Source: Vanilla planifolia (lineage: Eukaryota; Streptophyta; Magnoliopsida; Asparagales; Orchidaceae). Taken from it: a DNA stretch of 64,000 bases. A program made the translations under genes and the position numbers. The DNA is taken from assembly GCA_023846275.1 (NCBI GenBank), contig JAIUJO010000142.1, positions 162,501 through 226,500 on the forward strand. The letters are read 5' to 3'. The notes beneath the pieces were generated by a model. It was not told where the DNA came from. It did not search any database and saw nothing but the letters and a program-made list of their open reading frames with translations. Position 1 is the stretch's first letter. Every line of letters starts with the position of its first letter. Shown in pieces: positions 31,814-46,262 of this stretch.

Positions 31814-34800
31814 AGACACATAGACACATTAATGCATATACATCTACAAAAACATGCACATGCACTCGCACAAGTATAAAAACACGTGCACACAAGCACA
31901 CATATACATGCAAACACATACACATGTACGCATGTACACACACATTCAAACACATGCATAAACATGCTCACACACATGCATGGACACACATGTACACATG
32001 CTCACACAAATACACACACACTCACTCAAACCAACACATACACTCAAATGTACACACACACACACACATGCATACATACACATATAGAGAAATACATGCA
32101 CACTCATGGACACACACACATGCATGCATGTGTGCACCTACTCACTCACATGCACGTGTACACACACATACACACAAATAAAGACACACATGCACACAGA
32201 CAAACACACTTACATACACATGTATACATACAAATGCATTCACACATCCACTCACACATGCACACATGCACGTGCATAGATATGTCTATTCATCCATGCA
32301 CAAACATACATACACACATGCACATGCTCTCTGAAATGCATACACTCATAAGAATGTGCAAGAACAACATAGAAGCACACAAATATGCACACATGTAGAT
32401 AGATACTGACAAACACAAGCACACATGCATACACCCTTGCACACATGCATACAAGCACACACACACACACACAAGCTTGCTCACTCTCCATATGAACACA
32501 CCTAAACAAGTTCCCAAACATGCATACATAGACACTCACATGACCATGCAGACACATGTGCACACAATTACAACTTAAATGCACACACACAAACAAATAT
32601 ACATACAAGCACACACACACACACATAAGGATGCACAAATGCCCAAAGGCATAAACACATATTAACATGCATGCACCCGCACAAACATGCTTACAGACAT
32701 ATATGCACTTATATGTGCCATTACACACACACATGCACACACACTTACATACATATGCATACACATGTACACATACACATATGCAGACAAACACATGCAC
32801 ACACTTCTACATTCTCATACAAACCAATGCACATACTCAAGTGCACACACATAGACACACCCACACACATAAAAAAGTACATAAACTAACAAACATGCAC
32901 CCACATGCATGCACACACATACACATGAACACATATGCATGCACAAGGTCAAACACTTCCACCAATGCAAAAACACAAACACACAATCACAAGCACACAT
33001 AAACTAACACTTGCATGAACTCACAAACATATGCACATGCACACAAACAAAGATGCACAAAGGCACATACACACACACACACTTGCATGAATGTACACAC
33101 ATAAGAACACAGAAATGCATGCATGCACCCACACACGAACACACATATGGAACGAGACACAAACCCATAAAGACAAGCACAAACACATGTATGAACACAC
33201 ACACACATGTATAAACATGGGTACAAACACTTACACACACATGCAAACACACATGCACACATTTCCACACAAACATGCATATAATCACATACACATTTGT
33301 AGACAAATATATACACACACAAACACACATGCATATGCATTCATGCACAAACATATAAGCACATACACCTACACACACCCATAGACACATACATAAAAAA
33401 CATTTAGCCTACACACATGAGTGCTTACATACACACTCATGCAAAAGCACACGTTCATGCACTCTGGTGGTCGCACACATGAAAAGATATGAACACACAT
33501 TTGCGAACACATAGTCATGTAGACACTCACACATAATAATCCAAACTCACATGCACACAAACATGCATGGATACATGCATAATCACATCCATGTACATGC
33601 ACACATACTCACACATGCTCCCTCACACATGCACTTATGTGTGCACACACATGTTCTTACTCACACATAGGCAATACACAAACACTCACACTTACCCACA
33701 TGATTGAATACACACACACATATGCATGCACGAGCACACATACACACACTCACACATGCACCCCAAGAAAAAAGACACAAACACATAAACATACACGCAC
33801 ACTTGCTCATGCACATAGACAGTCACATACACACATGCATATACATGTGCATAGCACACATAAATAAGCACAAAAATATATGCACACACAAATAGATAGA
33901 TAGATCACATACGCACACATACATAAAAATACACAAACTAGTACAGACCTACACACACATGTACACATATGCATGAATGTATGTGCACATGCACACATGC
34001 ATGCACTCAAGCACACACACACAAGTACAAAAACTCACACATGCACATGCACACAAAACCACCCACACATGCACCTATGCAAATATACATTGACACACAC
34101 ATAAATGCACTCTCACTGGCACACAAACATACACATAAACACAAGATATGCAAACCACAAGTACAAATAGACAAACATGCATACATAGGCATAAGCACAT
34201 GCTAACACATGCACACTAAAAAAATACCCAAACGAACCCACAAGCACAAATATGCATGGATAAATGCACACACACATGCACACAATCAGAAAACAAACAA
34301 ACACATGCACTGGAAAGCTCACACATTCACACACACACACACACACATATGCATGCGCACAAACGCATGCACACATGTGTGCACATCTACACATGTTGCA
34401 CACAAGTGAAAAAAAGCATACACACTTCTACAAACATGCATACAAATATGCACACAAACACATACACACATACCCACACAAATAGAAACGTACACATGTA
34501 GAAACATATGCACACACTCATGTGTAAACATCTATGTGCATACATACATACACACATAAATAGACACACACACAAACACAAATGTAGACATGTACAAAAC
34601 ATACAAGTATATACACACACACACGTGCACATGTGCACACACACACATGCGCACACACGAACATGTGCACATAGGCACATCCATAGACTCACACTCACAC
34701 ACACACATACATTAACACTTGCTTGCATAAATGACAAAATGTTGACATGCATGCACCCACCATCACACACACACATACAAGAGTGCACATTCACACTTGT

Positions 34801-34905
34801 ACACACACATGTACACAAATAAACATGCACATACAAACATACATACAGGTAAAGAGTTTCACACAGGCACAAACACACAAACATGCATGCACACTCACAA
34901 AAGCA

Positions 34906-35337
34906 CTTGCACACACACACACATAGCAACACAAACACACATACAATCAAAGGCTCATAAGCACACACACACTCACAAGTGCATACTCAAACATGTAAGC
35001 GCACATAAATGCAAATTGATGCATATACAAAGACTCACACACACTTACACATGCACAAGCATACACACACAAGAGCACACATATGAAAGTGCACACATAG
35101 ATGCTGACAAACAAACATATGTATGCACATGTACTCACATGCACACGTGCATGCTAATGCATGAACACATAAATACACAAACATAAACACATGCATGCAA
35201 ACACACAAATATGAATAAATAAACACATACACATGTACAAACACACACACACACATGTACACACATGTAAAAATATACACACATGTAGATATATGAACAC
35301 ATATGTACAAACACACATGCACACATACGCATAAGGG
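34906..35337 (+). repeat. ~0.44 kb tandem pair, copy 1
   Basis: Ordered anchors: cttgcacacacacacac (34,906), atacaatcaaaggctcat (34,941), cacatatgaaagtgcacac (~35,076), agatgctgacaaac (~35,099), and atgcatgcaaacacac (~35,192). Each recurs about 432-449 bp downstream. The words carrying aatcaaagg and gaaagtg are rare in the block, which makes chance matching unlikely. Confidence 0.85.
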
Positions 35338-35690
35338 CTTGCACACACACACACATACACAACCATAGAAACATGAACACACATACAATCAAAGGATCAT
35401 AAGCACACAGATATACACAAGCGCATGCTCAAACACACAAGCACAGATAAATGCACACTCATGTATACACACAGACTCACGCACACATACGCATGCACAT
35501 GAATACACATAAAAAAGTACACACATATGAAAGTGCACACATAGATTCTCATAAACAGACAGATGCACACACACATGCTTTCACATACAGACCCACATGC
35601 CAATGCATGTGCACATAAATACACAAACACAAACACACACACATGCATGCAAATACACAAATATAAACGCACACACACGCGTACACATAC
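35338..35690 (+). repeat. ~0.44 kb tandem pair, copy 2
   Basis: Anchors: cttgcacacacacacac (35,338), atacaatcaaaggatcat (35,383), cacatatgaaagtgcacac (~35,523), agattctcataaac (~35,546), and atgcatgcaaatacac (~35,643). Similarity to copy 1 fades after about 35,690. A possible third copy to the right could not be confirmed. Confidence 0.82.
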
Positions 35691-37010
35691 ACACATCACA
35701 CATGCACACACACCCATACAAATGAACACACAAACATGCACACACACACACACACATATTCACATGCATACTCAGATGTACACACACATGTATACACACT
35801 CACATGCACATGCACATGCACACGCACATGAACACACATTTTTAGAGTCATACACATACATGTTGACAAACATATACACACACCCATGTACAAATATACT
35901 CCATGCACATAGACACCCACATTAATATGCACACACACATACACACATGTACATACACACACACTCACAAGCATGCATGCACAAACACGCACAGACAACG
36001 TATGTACACACTTAATCACAAACACTTATAGACACACATGAACACACACAAAGACATTCACATTGATGTGCATACATAAACATACAAATATGCACAAGCC
36101 AACAAACACATGCACACACATATGTTGACATGCTTACAAGAACATGTACATACACTGACACTGTTGAACATGCCTATATGCACATGCACATACACATGCA
36201 CAAACACATGCACATGCACATGCACATGGACACACATGCACATGCATACATGTATGTACACATGTATGCATACATACATGCACACTGACACACAAACACA
36301 TGTACATGCACACACATGCATACACATGGACATATACGCACATACATGCACACACATGCATATACATATACGTGCCTAAGAACATGCACAAGCATTTGCA
36401 TGTACATACAAACAGGAACACCCACATGCACAGGCACACACACATATGCACCCATATATGCACATGTGCACATACATAGACACACAAATGAAAAACCAAG
36501 CACACACATGAACACATGCACTCACATGATCAAGCATCATATGCAAATAAACAAAAACACATGAACACACACACACGCGCACATGTAGAATTAGACACAT
36601 GCACCCACACACATGTACCCAAGCATACTTGCACACATGCACACACACACATATGGACTAACCACACACAAACTTCGATGCACACACACACACACATGCT
36701 CATGCACACATATCCAAATCCAGACATACACAAACACACACATATGCACATACAAACCTAGACATGTACCCATGAAGACATGCATGCACTTACACACATT
36801 TTTATACACATGTACCCACGCACACAAATGCAGATAAACACACACACACTTGCACACACACACACATACATAACCAAATGCAAGCACATACATGTAGAGG
36901 CACTCATGTTCTTGCATGCCGCACATGCATTCAGGACATACACACAGGTACACACATGCACCCACATAGAAACATGCATGGACAAATACATGCACACACA
37001 TAACCACATC

Positions 37011-37042
<32 letters not shown>

Positions 37043-40000
37043 TATATATGCACAAGCACACACTCTAACTCACACATGCATAAACACACATAGACACACG
37101 TATGCACACATGCAAACACATGCATAGAAAAATTAAAATACACCTACACATTCACATGCATGCATATTCACATGTAAACACATACAAAAAGATGCATAAG
37201 CATACAAACACACAAACACACAAGCAAGTAGACATAGTCGCAAATATGCATAAACATTCATAGACAGACACAAACACACACACGTCATGCACAAACATGT
37301 ATGTGCACACACACACATGCACACCAACACACATGTGCATAAGAATACACATATCCACACACACACACATACACATGCACACTCAAACATGTATGCACGC
37401 ACATACATGCATGCACACTTACACATGCCTGGATAACAATATGCACACTTATATGCATACATGCACAAAAAGACAGATACACACATGCATGTACGCACGA
37501 ACAGACACACACACAAAAATGCAAGAGTGCATCTACATACACACATGTGCATGTACGCACACTCAAACACACAAGCAAGAACAAACATGCTCATATGGAC
37601 ACACTTATGCATGTATATATGCCTACACACATGTAAACACACACACACATTCACATAGGCACAAATTCACACACACACTTACAAGAACATCCAGACAAAC
37701 ACATGCACATGCATATAGGTACACATTCACATGCACTCACAAGCACAATTATTTATGCACACACACACACAAATGTTCACACATAGACACACACACACAT
37801 GCACACAAACATGTAGACATGCATGTACAAAGAAATGCTTGCACACACACAAACCTGAGCACACTAGCACACACACACACATACACATCTAAATGCATGC
37901 ATGCATACACACACATCCATAAAGGCACATACACATGCATGTAGGCACACGAAAGCACGTACACACACAAATACATGCACACATGCCTGCACGCACACAC
38001 ACATGGATAAACAAATACAAGTAATGAGGCATATGCACACACACATGGACACTCACACATACATATGGGCCCATGCATCACATGCACATCCACATTCACA
38101 TACATATATGAATGCATGCACTCACTCACAAATGCCCACACACACTTACACACACAAACACTTGCACACACACACACACATGTAGCTATACGCATTCAAA
38201 TGTGTGCATGTGCACATGTAGAAAAACACACAAACTTACACACACTCCAACAAAGACACACACAAGCACACATATACACTTACACATCCAACTGGATACA
38301 TACACACAAACACACATGTTCCCACACACATGAACACTGTAACACAAATCCACATGCACACATGCACATGTTCTCACTCAAATGCATACAACACATGCAC
38401 TAACACACACACACACACATGGGCATTTAGACATGAACCATGCACAAACACACACACAAAGAGACATGCACATGTGTGCAACCAAACATACACACATATG
38501 TGCCTACTGACATACACACAAACATGCACATACACCACACAACACTTGCATAAACCTATATAGTTGAACAAACACACATGCATGCACCACACAAACATAT
38601 ACATATGTACGCACACATACACCCGTACCTCCCCTCACACACACAGATGCACACACACTCAAACACTTGAATACATAACCATACACAAACAAATACACAC
38701 ACACACACACCAACACACATACACATGCATGTACAATGGCACATAAGTAGAAACACACACCCATATGCACACATGCACATGCATAGCCATAAATATACAC
38801 CTACACACACACACATTACCACATAAATGCATACACATGCACTTACATGAACAAACACACCTACACACACACACACACAAATGCACACACATAAACATGC
38901 ATACATACGCACACGCATGAATGAATGCACAGAAACACGAACACAACCACATAGACGAAGGCACACAACTACACAAAAATACATGGAAATGTATGTCCCC
39001 TTGCACACACATAAACACATGCATATGCATAAACAAACACATGCATACACACACACACACACATATAAGCACACACATACATGCAAACACATAAATGCAT
39101 ACACAAGATTGCACATGCATGTAAACACACACCCTCATGCACGTGAACACTCGCACACACACACACACATAAAAACAAGCATGCACAAACATATGTAAAC
39201 ACACATGTGCACTTATGCACACACATACACATGCAAAAGCACACACACACATGCATATGCACAAGCAGATACAAGCCTATGAACATGCAAGCAAATGCAC
39301 ATCGTCACATGCACATGCAAATGCACCCATGCATGCACACACATATGCAAACACACATACACATACACAAATAAACACACACATGCATGCATGCAAAAAT
39401 GCACGGACACATACATAAACATATGCACACCAGCATGCACACATGCACAAATGCAGACTCATACACACACACACATGCTGGTACATCCATGCAAACACAC
39501 AAACAATTGTACAAACATGAACACATGCACAAATACACACAAGCACACACCCACATACATAGACACATACACATATGCATAAAGCACATATGCACCTACA
39601 CATGCGTAGGCACAAAAATGCACACACACACACACACACACACACTCATACACAAGTAGATATTAACACACATACAAACACACCTACATATACTCACACA
39701 TACACAAACAAACACACTTGCATTCTTTGCACACAGGAATTATCCAACAAACAGGCAAACACACACGCACATATAGATATACACATGCACACATACAGAC
39801 ATATTAATACAAAGATGCACTCGCACATGAACAAAAATACATATGTGCATAAATGCACACATGAACACATATAAAAAACATGCACACACACATATACAGG
39901 CACAAACACAACCAAATAAACACATACATAAATAGACAACCCCATAGACATGTGCACACACCCACACTCATAGTCATGCATACACAGAACCATGCAAACA

Positions 40001-43000
40001 CACAAGCATACATTCATGCACACTTGCACAAAGACACATGCACACAGGCATGCACAAATATGGAAACACACAAATGCATAGATGCATTCACACACCCATG
40101 CACAGACATGCACACACACACACACACACATGACACTCTTATAAATCCACACACACACACACACCCACACACACCCATGCTCACAAATACACACACACAC
40201 AAAGGCACACACATGCACTCACACATAGACATATGTGCACACTTGCAAGCTCACACACTCAACTAGACATGAAAACACACATGCATGCACACATAAATAC
40301 TCACATGCACAAACATATGCACATATGACTGTGCATGTATACACACACACACATGCATTCATACACACATGCATACACACGCACATAGTCAATCATGCAA
40401 GCATGTAAAGATCAACAAATATATGCATTTACACATAAACACATGCACAAACACAACACACATCTACCTAAACATGTACTCACATACACACACATATATA
40501 GAGACTGTCACACTTGCATACACACATACACATGCACACATGAATGTACAGATATGCAGGGAACCACAAACATACACCAGCCTATAATAGCACACACACA
40601 CACACGTAAATACACACACACATATGTGGACACACTCACAAACACATATGAACAATTAAAAATATGCACACACACACACATACACACATACACACCCACT
40701 TATCTACACACACACATAGGCATGCAAAAACACACACAAGAACTCTTACATATGCTCGCACAGACAAACATAGACACACAAATGCATCCACTCACATAGA
40801 GTGTGCAAGTGTAAATTCATAAACATGTATAGACACACACAGACATGCACATACACACTCACTCACCTACACACACACACACACACCATACAAACACATG
40901 CATAGACAAACACACATGCAAGCACATGCACACACATAAACTCACACACACACATGCACACACACATGCAAATGCATGCATACAGACACACATGTACACA
41001 TCACATACACATAGCCACACACACGTGTACATAAATACACATACACATAAGCACAGATAGGTACACACACAAATACACATACAAGCACACACATGCATAC
41101 ACGAATATACACATGTGAGCATGCACACACATAGAAAAATACACACAACCACACACATACACATGCACTCAAAGCACACACAAATATGCATACACATTCA
41201 CACATACACACACATGCTCCCACACACAGACACACATGCATGCACAAAGACACACACATTCATTCACACAGACATTGTCATAGGCACTCACGCACACAAA
41301 CAAACACACACAAAAACACAAAATACACAAAAAAAAACACATAATATTATACACACACGCACGCACGTACAAACATCCACACATAAAAACACCCACACAC
41401 ACACACACACCCTCATCCACAAACACACACATATAAAAGCACTCATACATGCACACATGCATGCACCAACACACACATAAGCACTCACATGCATGTGCAT
41501 GAACTAAAACACACAAATAAAAATGCCAATACACACACACAACCACACACGCACACACACACATGCACACGAACACACACACACACTCACATGCCCACAC
41601 CATATGCACACACAAAAACACAAGCACACACATAAGCACATGCTTGCACACACAGATGCACACATTCACACACATGTGCTCATTTACACAAGCACATAAG
41701 CACATGCAGGCATGCATTCACACACACGTACATACAAGCACACATATACACATGTAGACACACATCCACAAGCACACATACACACCTGTGCACATTTACA
41801 TGCACAAGCACACCCAAGCCCCATATACACATGCACACACATGCACACACAATACACACACACACACACTCCCATACACCCACATACATACACACAAACA
41901 TAGAAAAGTACATGCACACATGAGTGAACATGCACAAAATCATACACACATACATGCACACACACACAAGCATGCACACACACATAAAACATACTCATGC
42001 ATGCTCCCACACACTCACACACACAAGAATACATGCACAGACATGTACACACACACACACACACAAGTACACCAACACATGAAAGCCACATATGTAGGCA
42101 CACAATCATGCAAGTGCACACTTGTCTACACTCATGCATGCTTGCACACCCAAAAGCACACACACATAAATAGAGACACATAAGCACACATACAAATAGA
42201 TGCTTACACTTATAATGACACATATATGCTTGCACACATAAACACGCACACATGTAATCACATGCACAAATGTGAACTCATATGTAAACACACTGGCACA
42301 CACCATGCACACAAAAGCATATATAAAAAAGACACACATAGGAACATATATACATACACGCACACACACCGAGACACATGCACATACACATGACCATGCC
42401 TCGACACACACACATGCTCTCTTATGCACAAACATGAATGTATACATTCATGCGTGTACACACAGACCCAACTTACACATACACACGCATGCACAAACAT
42501 ACACATGTTGTCATGCACACATAAAGATGAACACACTTATGTATGTACATGCATGCAGGAGCACACATACACACTTTCTTAGTCACACTCACAGTAATGC
42601 ACAAACACATAAGCTACTAGACATGCACAAGCACACACACACAAGCATGCACATATGTGTGTACATTAACACACATGCTCTTCCACACATCCACATATAT
42701 GCACACATTTGTACACTAACACATGCACACAAACACACACATAGACATACATGTAAGCACATGCATGCATGCATGCACATGTACATATGAACAAATACAC
42801 AAACATGATTGCATGTATACATGCACACACAACATATACACACATGCACATAAACACATAAAAGCATGTGCACACAAACACCCATGCATGCATCGACACT
42901 TGTAAATGCTCATAATCGCAAACACACATACAAAGAAACATTTAGACATGCATTCAAATCCACACAGACTAGCTCTTAGACACAAGAAAACACACATGCA

Positions 43001-45409
43001 CGAATGTAAACACATGAATGTGAACATCAATACATAAATACATGCATACAAGCACATACATGCACTAACACAAATATAAAGACACACATACACATACAAA
43101 AGCTTACATGTAGATGGCTATGCACACACACCCACAACAATACATGCACATGCAGATGCACACAAAGGCATGCACAAATGCACAAGCACACAAGCATGCA
43201 TACACCCATGCAAACAATGCTCTCCCACACATGCATGCAGACACACATTCACAAGTGCATGCATAGACTCCCACACACATGCACACATGCCTACATGCAT
43301 GCACATGCATGCATAAACACATGTACACACACACACCAACAAACACACATGCATGTATGTACACACACAAAAACACATGCACACACTCACACACACACAC
43401 ACATACACAAATGCACAAACATACACACACAAACAATCCTATACGCATGCACATGCCTGCACATACCCAAAAACATGTCCATACACATGTTCACACAAGC
43501 ATGTACGCACAAATTCACATTGACATATGCATGCATGCACATACACACATACTCTCATGTGTACACAAACTCATACACATAGACACACATGCATAAGCAC
43601 ACATGCACACACATAATCACACACATATATGCATTCATCTGCACACAAACTCTCACGCACACTCATATACACATACACACATACAAATGCACATATACAT
43701 GCATGTGCACACACCCACACACACGCACACTTATAGAAAACACGTGCATGCATTCGCACTCACATGCACACATGAAGACACATATGTGTGAACTCCCATA
43801 AGAATGCATAGAGACACATGGACATGCACTCACAGACACATAAGTTTATGTGCACATACAAACATGAACACACACATGAACACATATACACGTACACACA
43901 CACATACATGTACAATCACAAACATGCATGTGCACACATACACACGCACACACAAAAACACAGATTCATGCACTTGTACCCATGTGCACACACACATATG
44001 CTTGCACATGGATGCATTCATGCACAAAAATGTGCTCGTACAAGAAATCACAAATAGGAGCACACTCTTAAACATATGAACACAAACACACATGTGTGTG
44101 CACATAGACAATCATAGAAATGCACACACATGGGTGCACACATAAGTACATGGATAGACACACATGCATAGACACACACACCTACACACTACCCAACATG
44201 CACATGCTTGCACATACACACACATACAAACCCACACAAACACATACACACATACATAAGCTCACATAATGGCACATGTTTATAGACACATGCACACAAA
44301 CAAGAATAAGAATGCTTATAGCCACACAAACATGTATAAACACACTCACACACCTACAAACACTAACACATACACACATGCATGTTAACCTGGACACACA
44401 CATGAAGAGATCCATACATGCATGCACTCACATGCACCTATATGTGTCTACATGGGCACATACACTCACACACACACACACACACATGTGCTTGCACCCA
44501 CTTTAACACACATGCTTGCATAGAACACACACACAAATGCACATGTACACAAAGTATACATGCACACACATATACATGTAGACACATGCACACATACACA
44601 CATGCACATACATCCCTATCTATACCTACCCTTACACACACACAAACACACATGCACATACAAATGATGCATACATGCAAATTCACATATAGACACTCAC
44701 ACAAATGCACACACTTTCATAAGCATGAACACATAAATAGACACTCGCACACACATGTACACACATGCACATGCTTAGACACACACAAGCACACACTTAC
44801 ATGCACATGCACACACACACACACAAGCATGCACATAATTGTGAGCACATACACCTATGCATACATAGAGTCACTGACACACATACACACATTTACCACA
44901 AATGGATGCAACACACACATAGAAACAACAAACTAATGTGCACAAATACACACATAAGTATACTTGTGCACATAAGCTCACACACATGCATGATCAAGCT
45001 CACAAATATACATACATGCAAGTAGACATGAACACATGCACACCTGCATGCAAACACATAATTATGCTCACACAAATACATGCAAGCATACACGTGCCCA
45101 CACATGCATACACGCAAGCACATGCACATAAACAAGAGTATCTACATGCGCAGACACATGCATAGGTACACACACAAATACATAAATACCTATGCACACT
45201 CACACACATACACACACACACATGTGCATACAAAAAATATCACACACACACATACACACATGCACATAGGCACATGAACACACATAGACACAAGCATGCA
45301 TGCACACACACATGCACACATGTGCACACACAAATGCACATGACTACATACACACGCACATGCATACACACCTGAACATGCACACATGCACATGCACGTG
45401 TGGACACTT
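35691..45409 (+). repeat. CA block, right part up to the satellite junction
   Basis: Degenerate CA repeat without a gene. The word catagtcgcaaatatgcat near 37,233 is shared with the higher-order units at 17.6, 18.7 and 20.5 kb, hinting at another distant relative. The last CA-like text is cacgtgtggacacttg, after which A/T-rich satellite begins within a few bases. Confidence 0.7.
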
Positions 45410-46262
45410 GATAATAACTGAAGCAATAATTCAGTCAAAGAAAAGAAATAAAAAGCTCACACAAAAAAAGATTTCAAATAACATAGTAATATAAACAAAT
45501 CATTTACAAAACAATTAAAGAAATGAAATAACTTATATAACAAATTACATTCAAAGACACTAAAAAGGTTGAACATAATATTCTTATTTGTTAAAGTAGA
45601 CATAAAACAAAAATATCTCATAAAGCATATTAGAACTTAAGAAAATAAATATCTTAAAAAGTAAATAAATATTTAATTTGATAAATATCATTACGATAAG
45701 TCTAATGACATTAATTTTGTCTCGATTAGATCTTGATTAAAATTACTATGGAAAAAAAAGTTAAATTAGCATAAATAAAAAGCAAATTATTATTTTAATT
45801 TTTAGTAGAAATATATTAAAGATAAAATTAGATAAATTAAAAAAATAAAATAAAACTAAACTAAATTGAAGTGAATGTCACATGAGTGGTGATTTAAAGT
45901 TATATGATAATATAACCAAATCAAGGAGAATATTTGAAGAAAAGTTATAAATTATGTCAAAAAGGTGCATTTGAAGATACTAAGACGATCAAGAGCAACA
46001 TCATCGATTACAAAACATAGCATGAATAAAAATACTCACAAAACATACCTAAACAAAAAAAATATATTAAAAAAATGAAAATGAATATTTAATTATATAA
46101 AACTCATCAATTAGACCTTGTTTGAAATTACTACAAATCATGAGAATAAATAATAATAAAACCCAAAAATTACTATTTTAGTACTAATTAAGTATATATT
46201 AAAGTTAAAACAAGATAAACTAAAGAAGTGTAATATATCTAAATGAAAGTAATGTAAAAGCT
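45410..46262 (-). repeat. AT satellite, reverse segment 1
   Basis: About two monomers in reverse orientation, recognised by complements of the landmarks: tagtaatataaacaaatc (~45,486), gaacataat (~45,572), and gcaacatcatcgatt (~45,993). The left end enters the monomer near the second ttggttatatta box, so the junction with CA repeat cuts a monomer mid-way. Confidence 0.75.

Larger units (their letters stand above)
27641..34905 (+). repeat. CA block, middle part
   Basis: Degenerate CA repeat with no gene. It contains the second copies of dispersed segment A (30,660-31,050) and of the 22.5-kb segment (32,425-32,550), a 10-bp-arm hairpin at 30,488, and a 26-bp tandem at 31,772. Nothing else stands out by eye. 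Confidence 0.7.
226..45409 (+). repeat. Long degenerate CA-polarity alternating purine-pyrimidine block
   Basis: About 45 kb in which nearly every step is CA/AC, with frequent ATGC, ACATG, GTAC and TATA steps. G occurs mostly inside TGC, ATG or GTG, so the purine-pyrimidine alternation is usually kept. Common breaks are AAA (a C-to-A change that keeps phase), TAGA, CTT and CC. Pure CA runs reach only about 26 bp (for example near 37,011-37,036 and 39,621-39,645). Such DNA is of the type known to adopt left-handed Z-DNA under superhelical stress; that it does so here is inference. Internal duplications listed separately show it grew partly by copying kilobase segments. No gene, RNA or mobile element is recognisable. 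It ends sharply at about 45,409 against AT-rich satellite. Confidence 0.9.

Noticed and set aside
33440..33500. Slightly G-richer spot (ctctggtggtcgcacac) in the CA block as a foreign insertion
   Set aside because: Too short, flanked seamlessly by CA repeat, and without partner elsewhere that I could find.
35..45494. Very many open frames encoding His/Thr/Met-rich or Cys/Val/Met-rich proteins (up to ~298 residues)
   Set aside because: They overlap on both strands in several frames, have no domain, signal or conserved start context, and are expected because alternating purine-pyrimidine DNA cannot contain stop codons.
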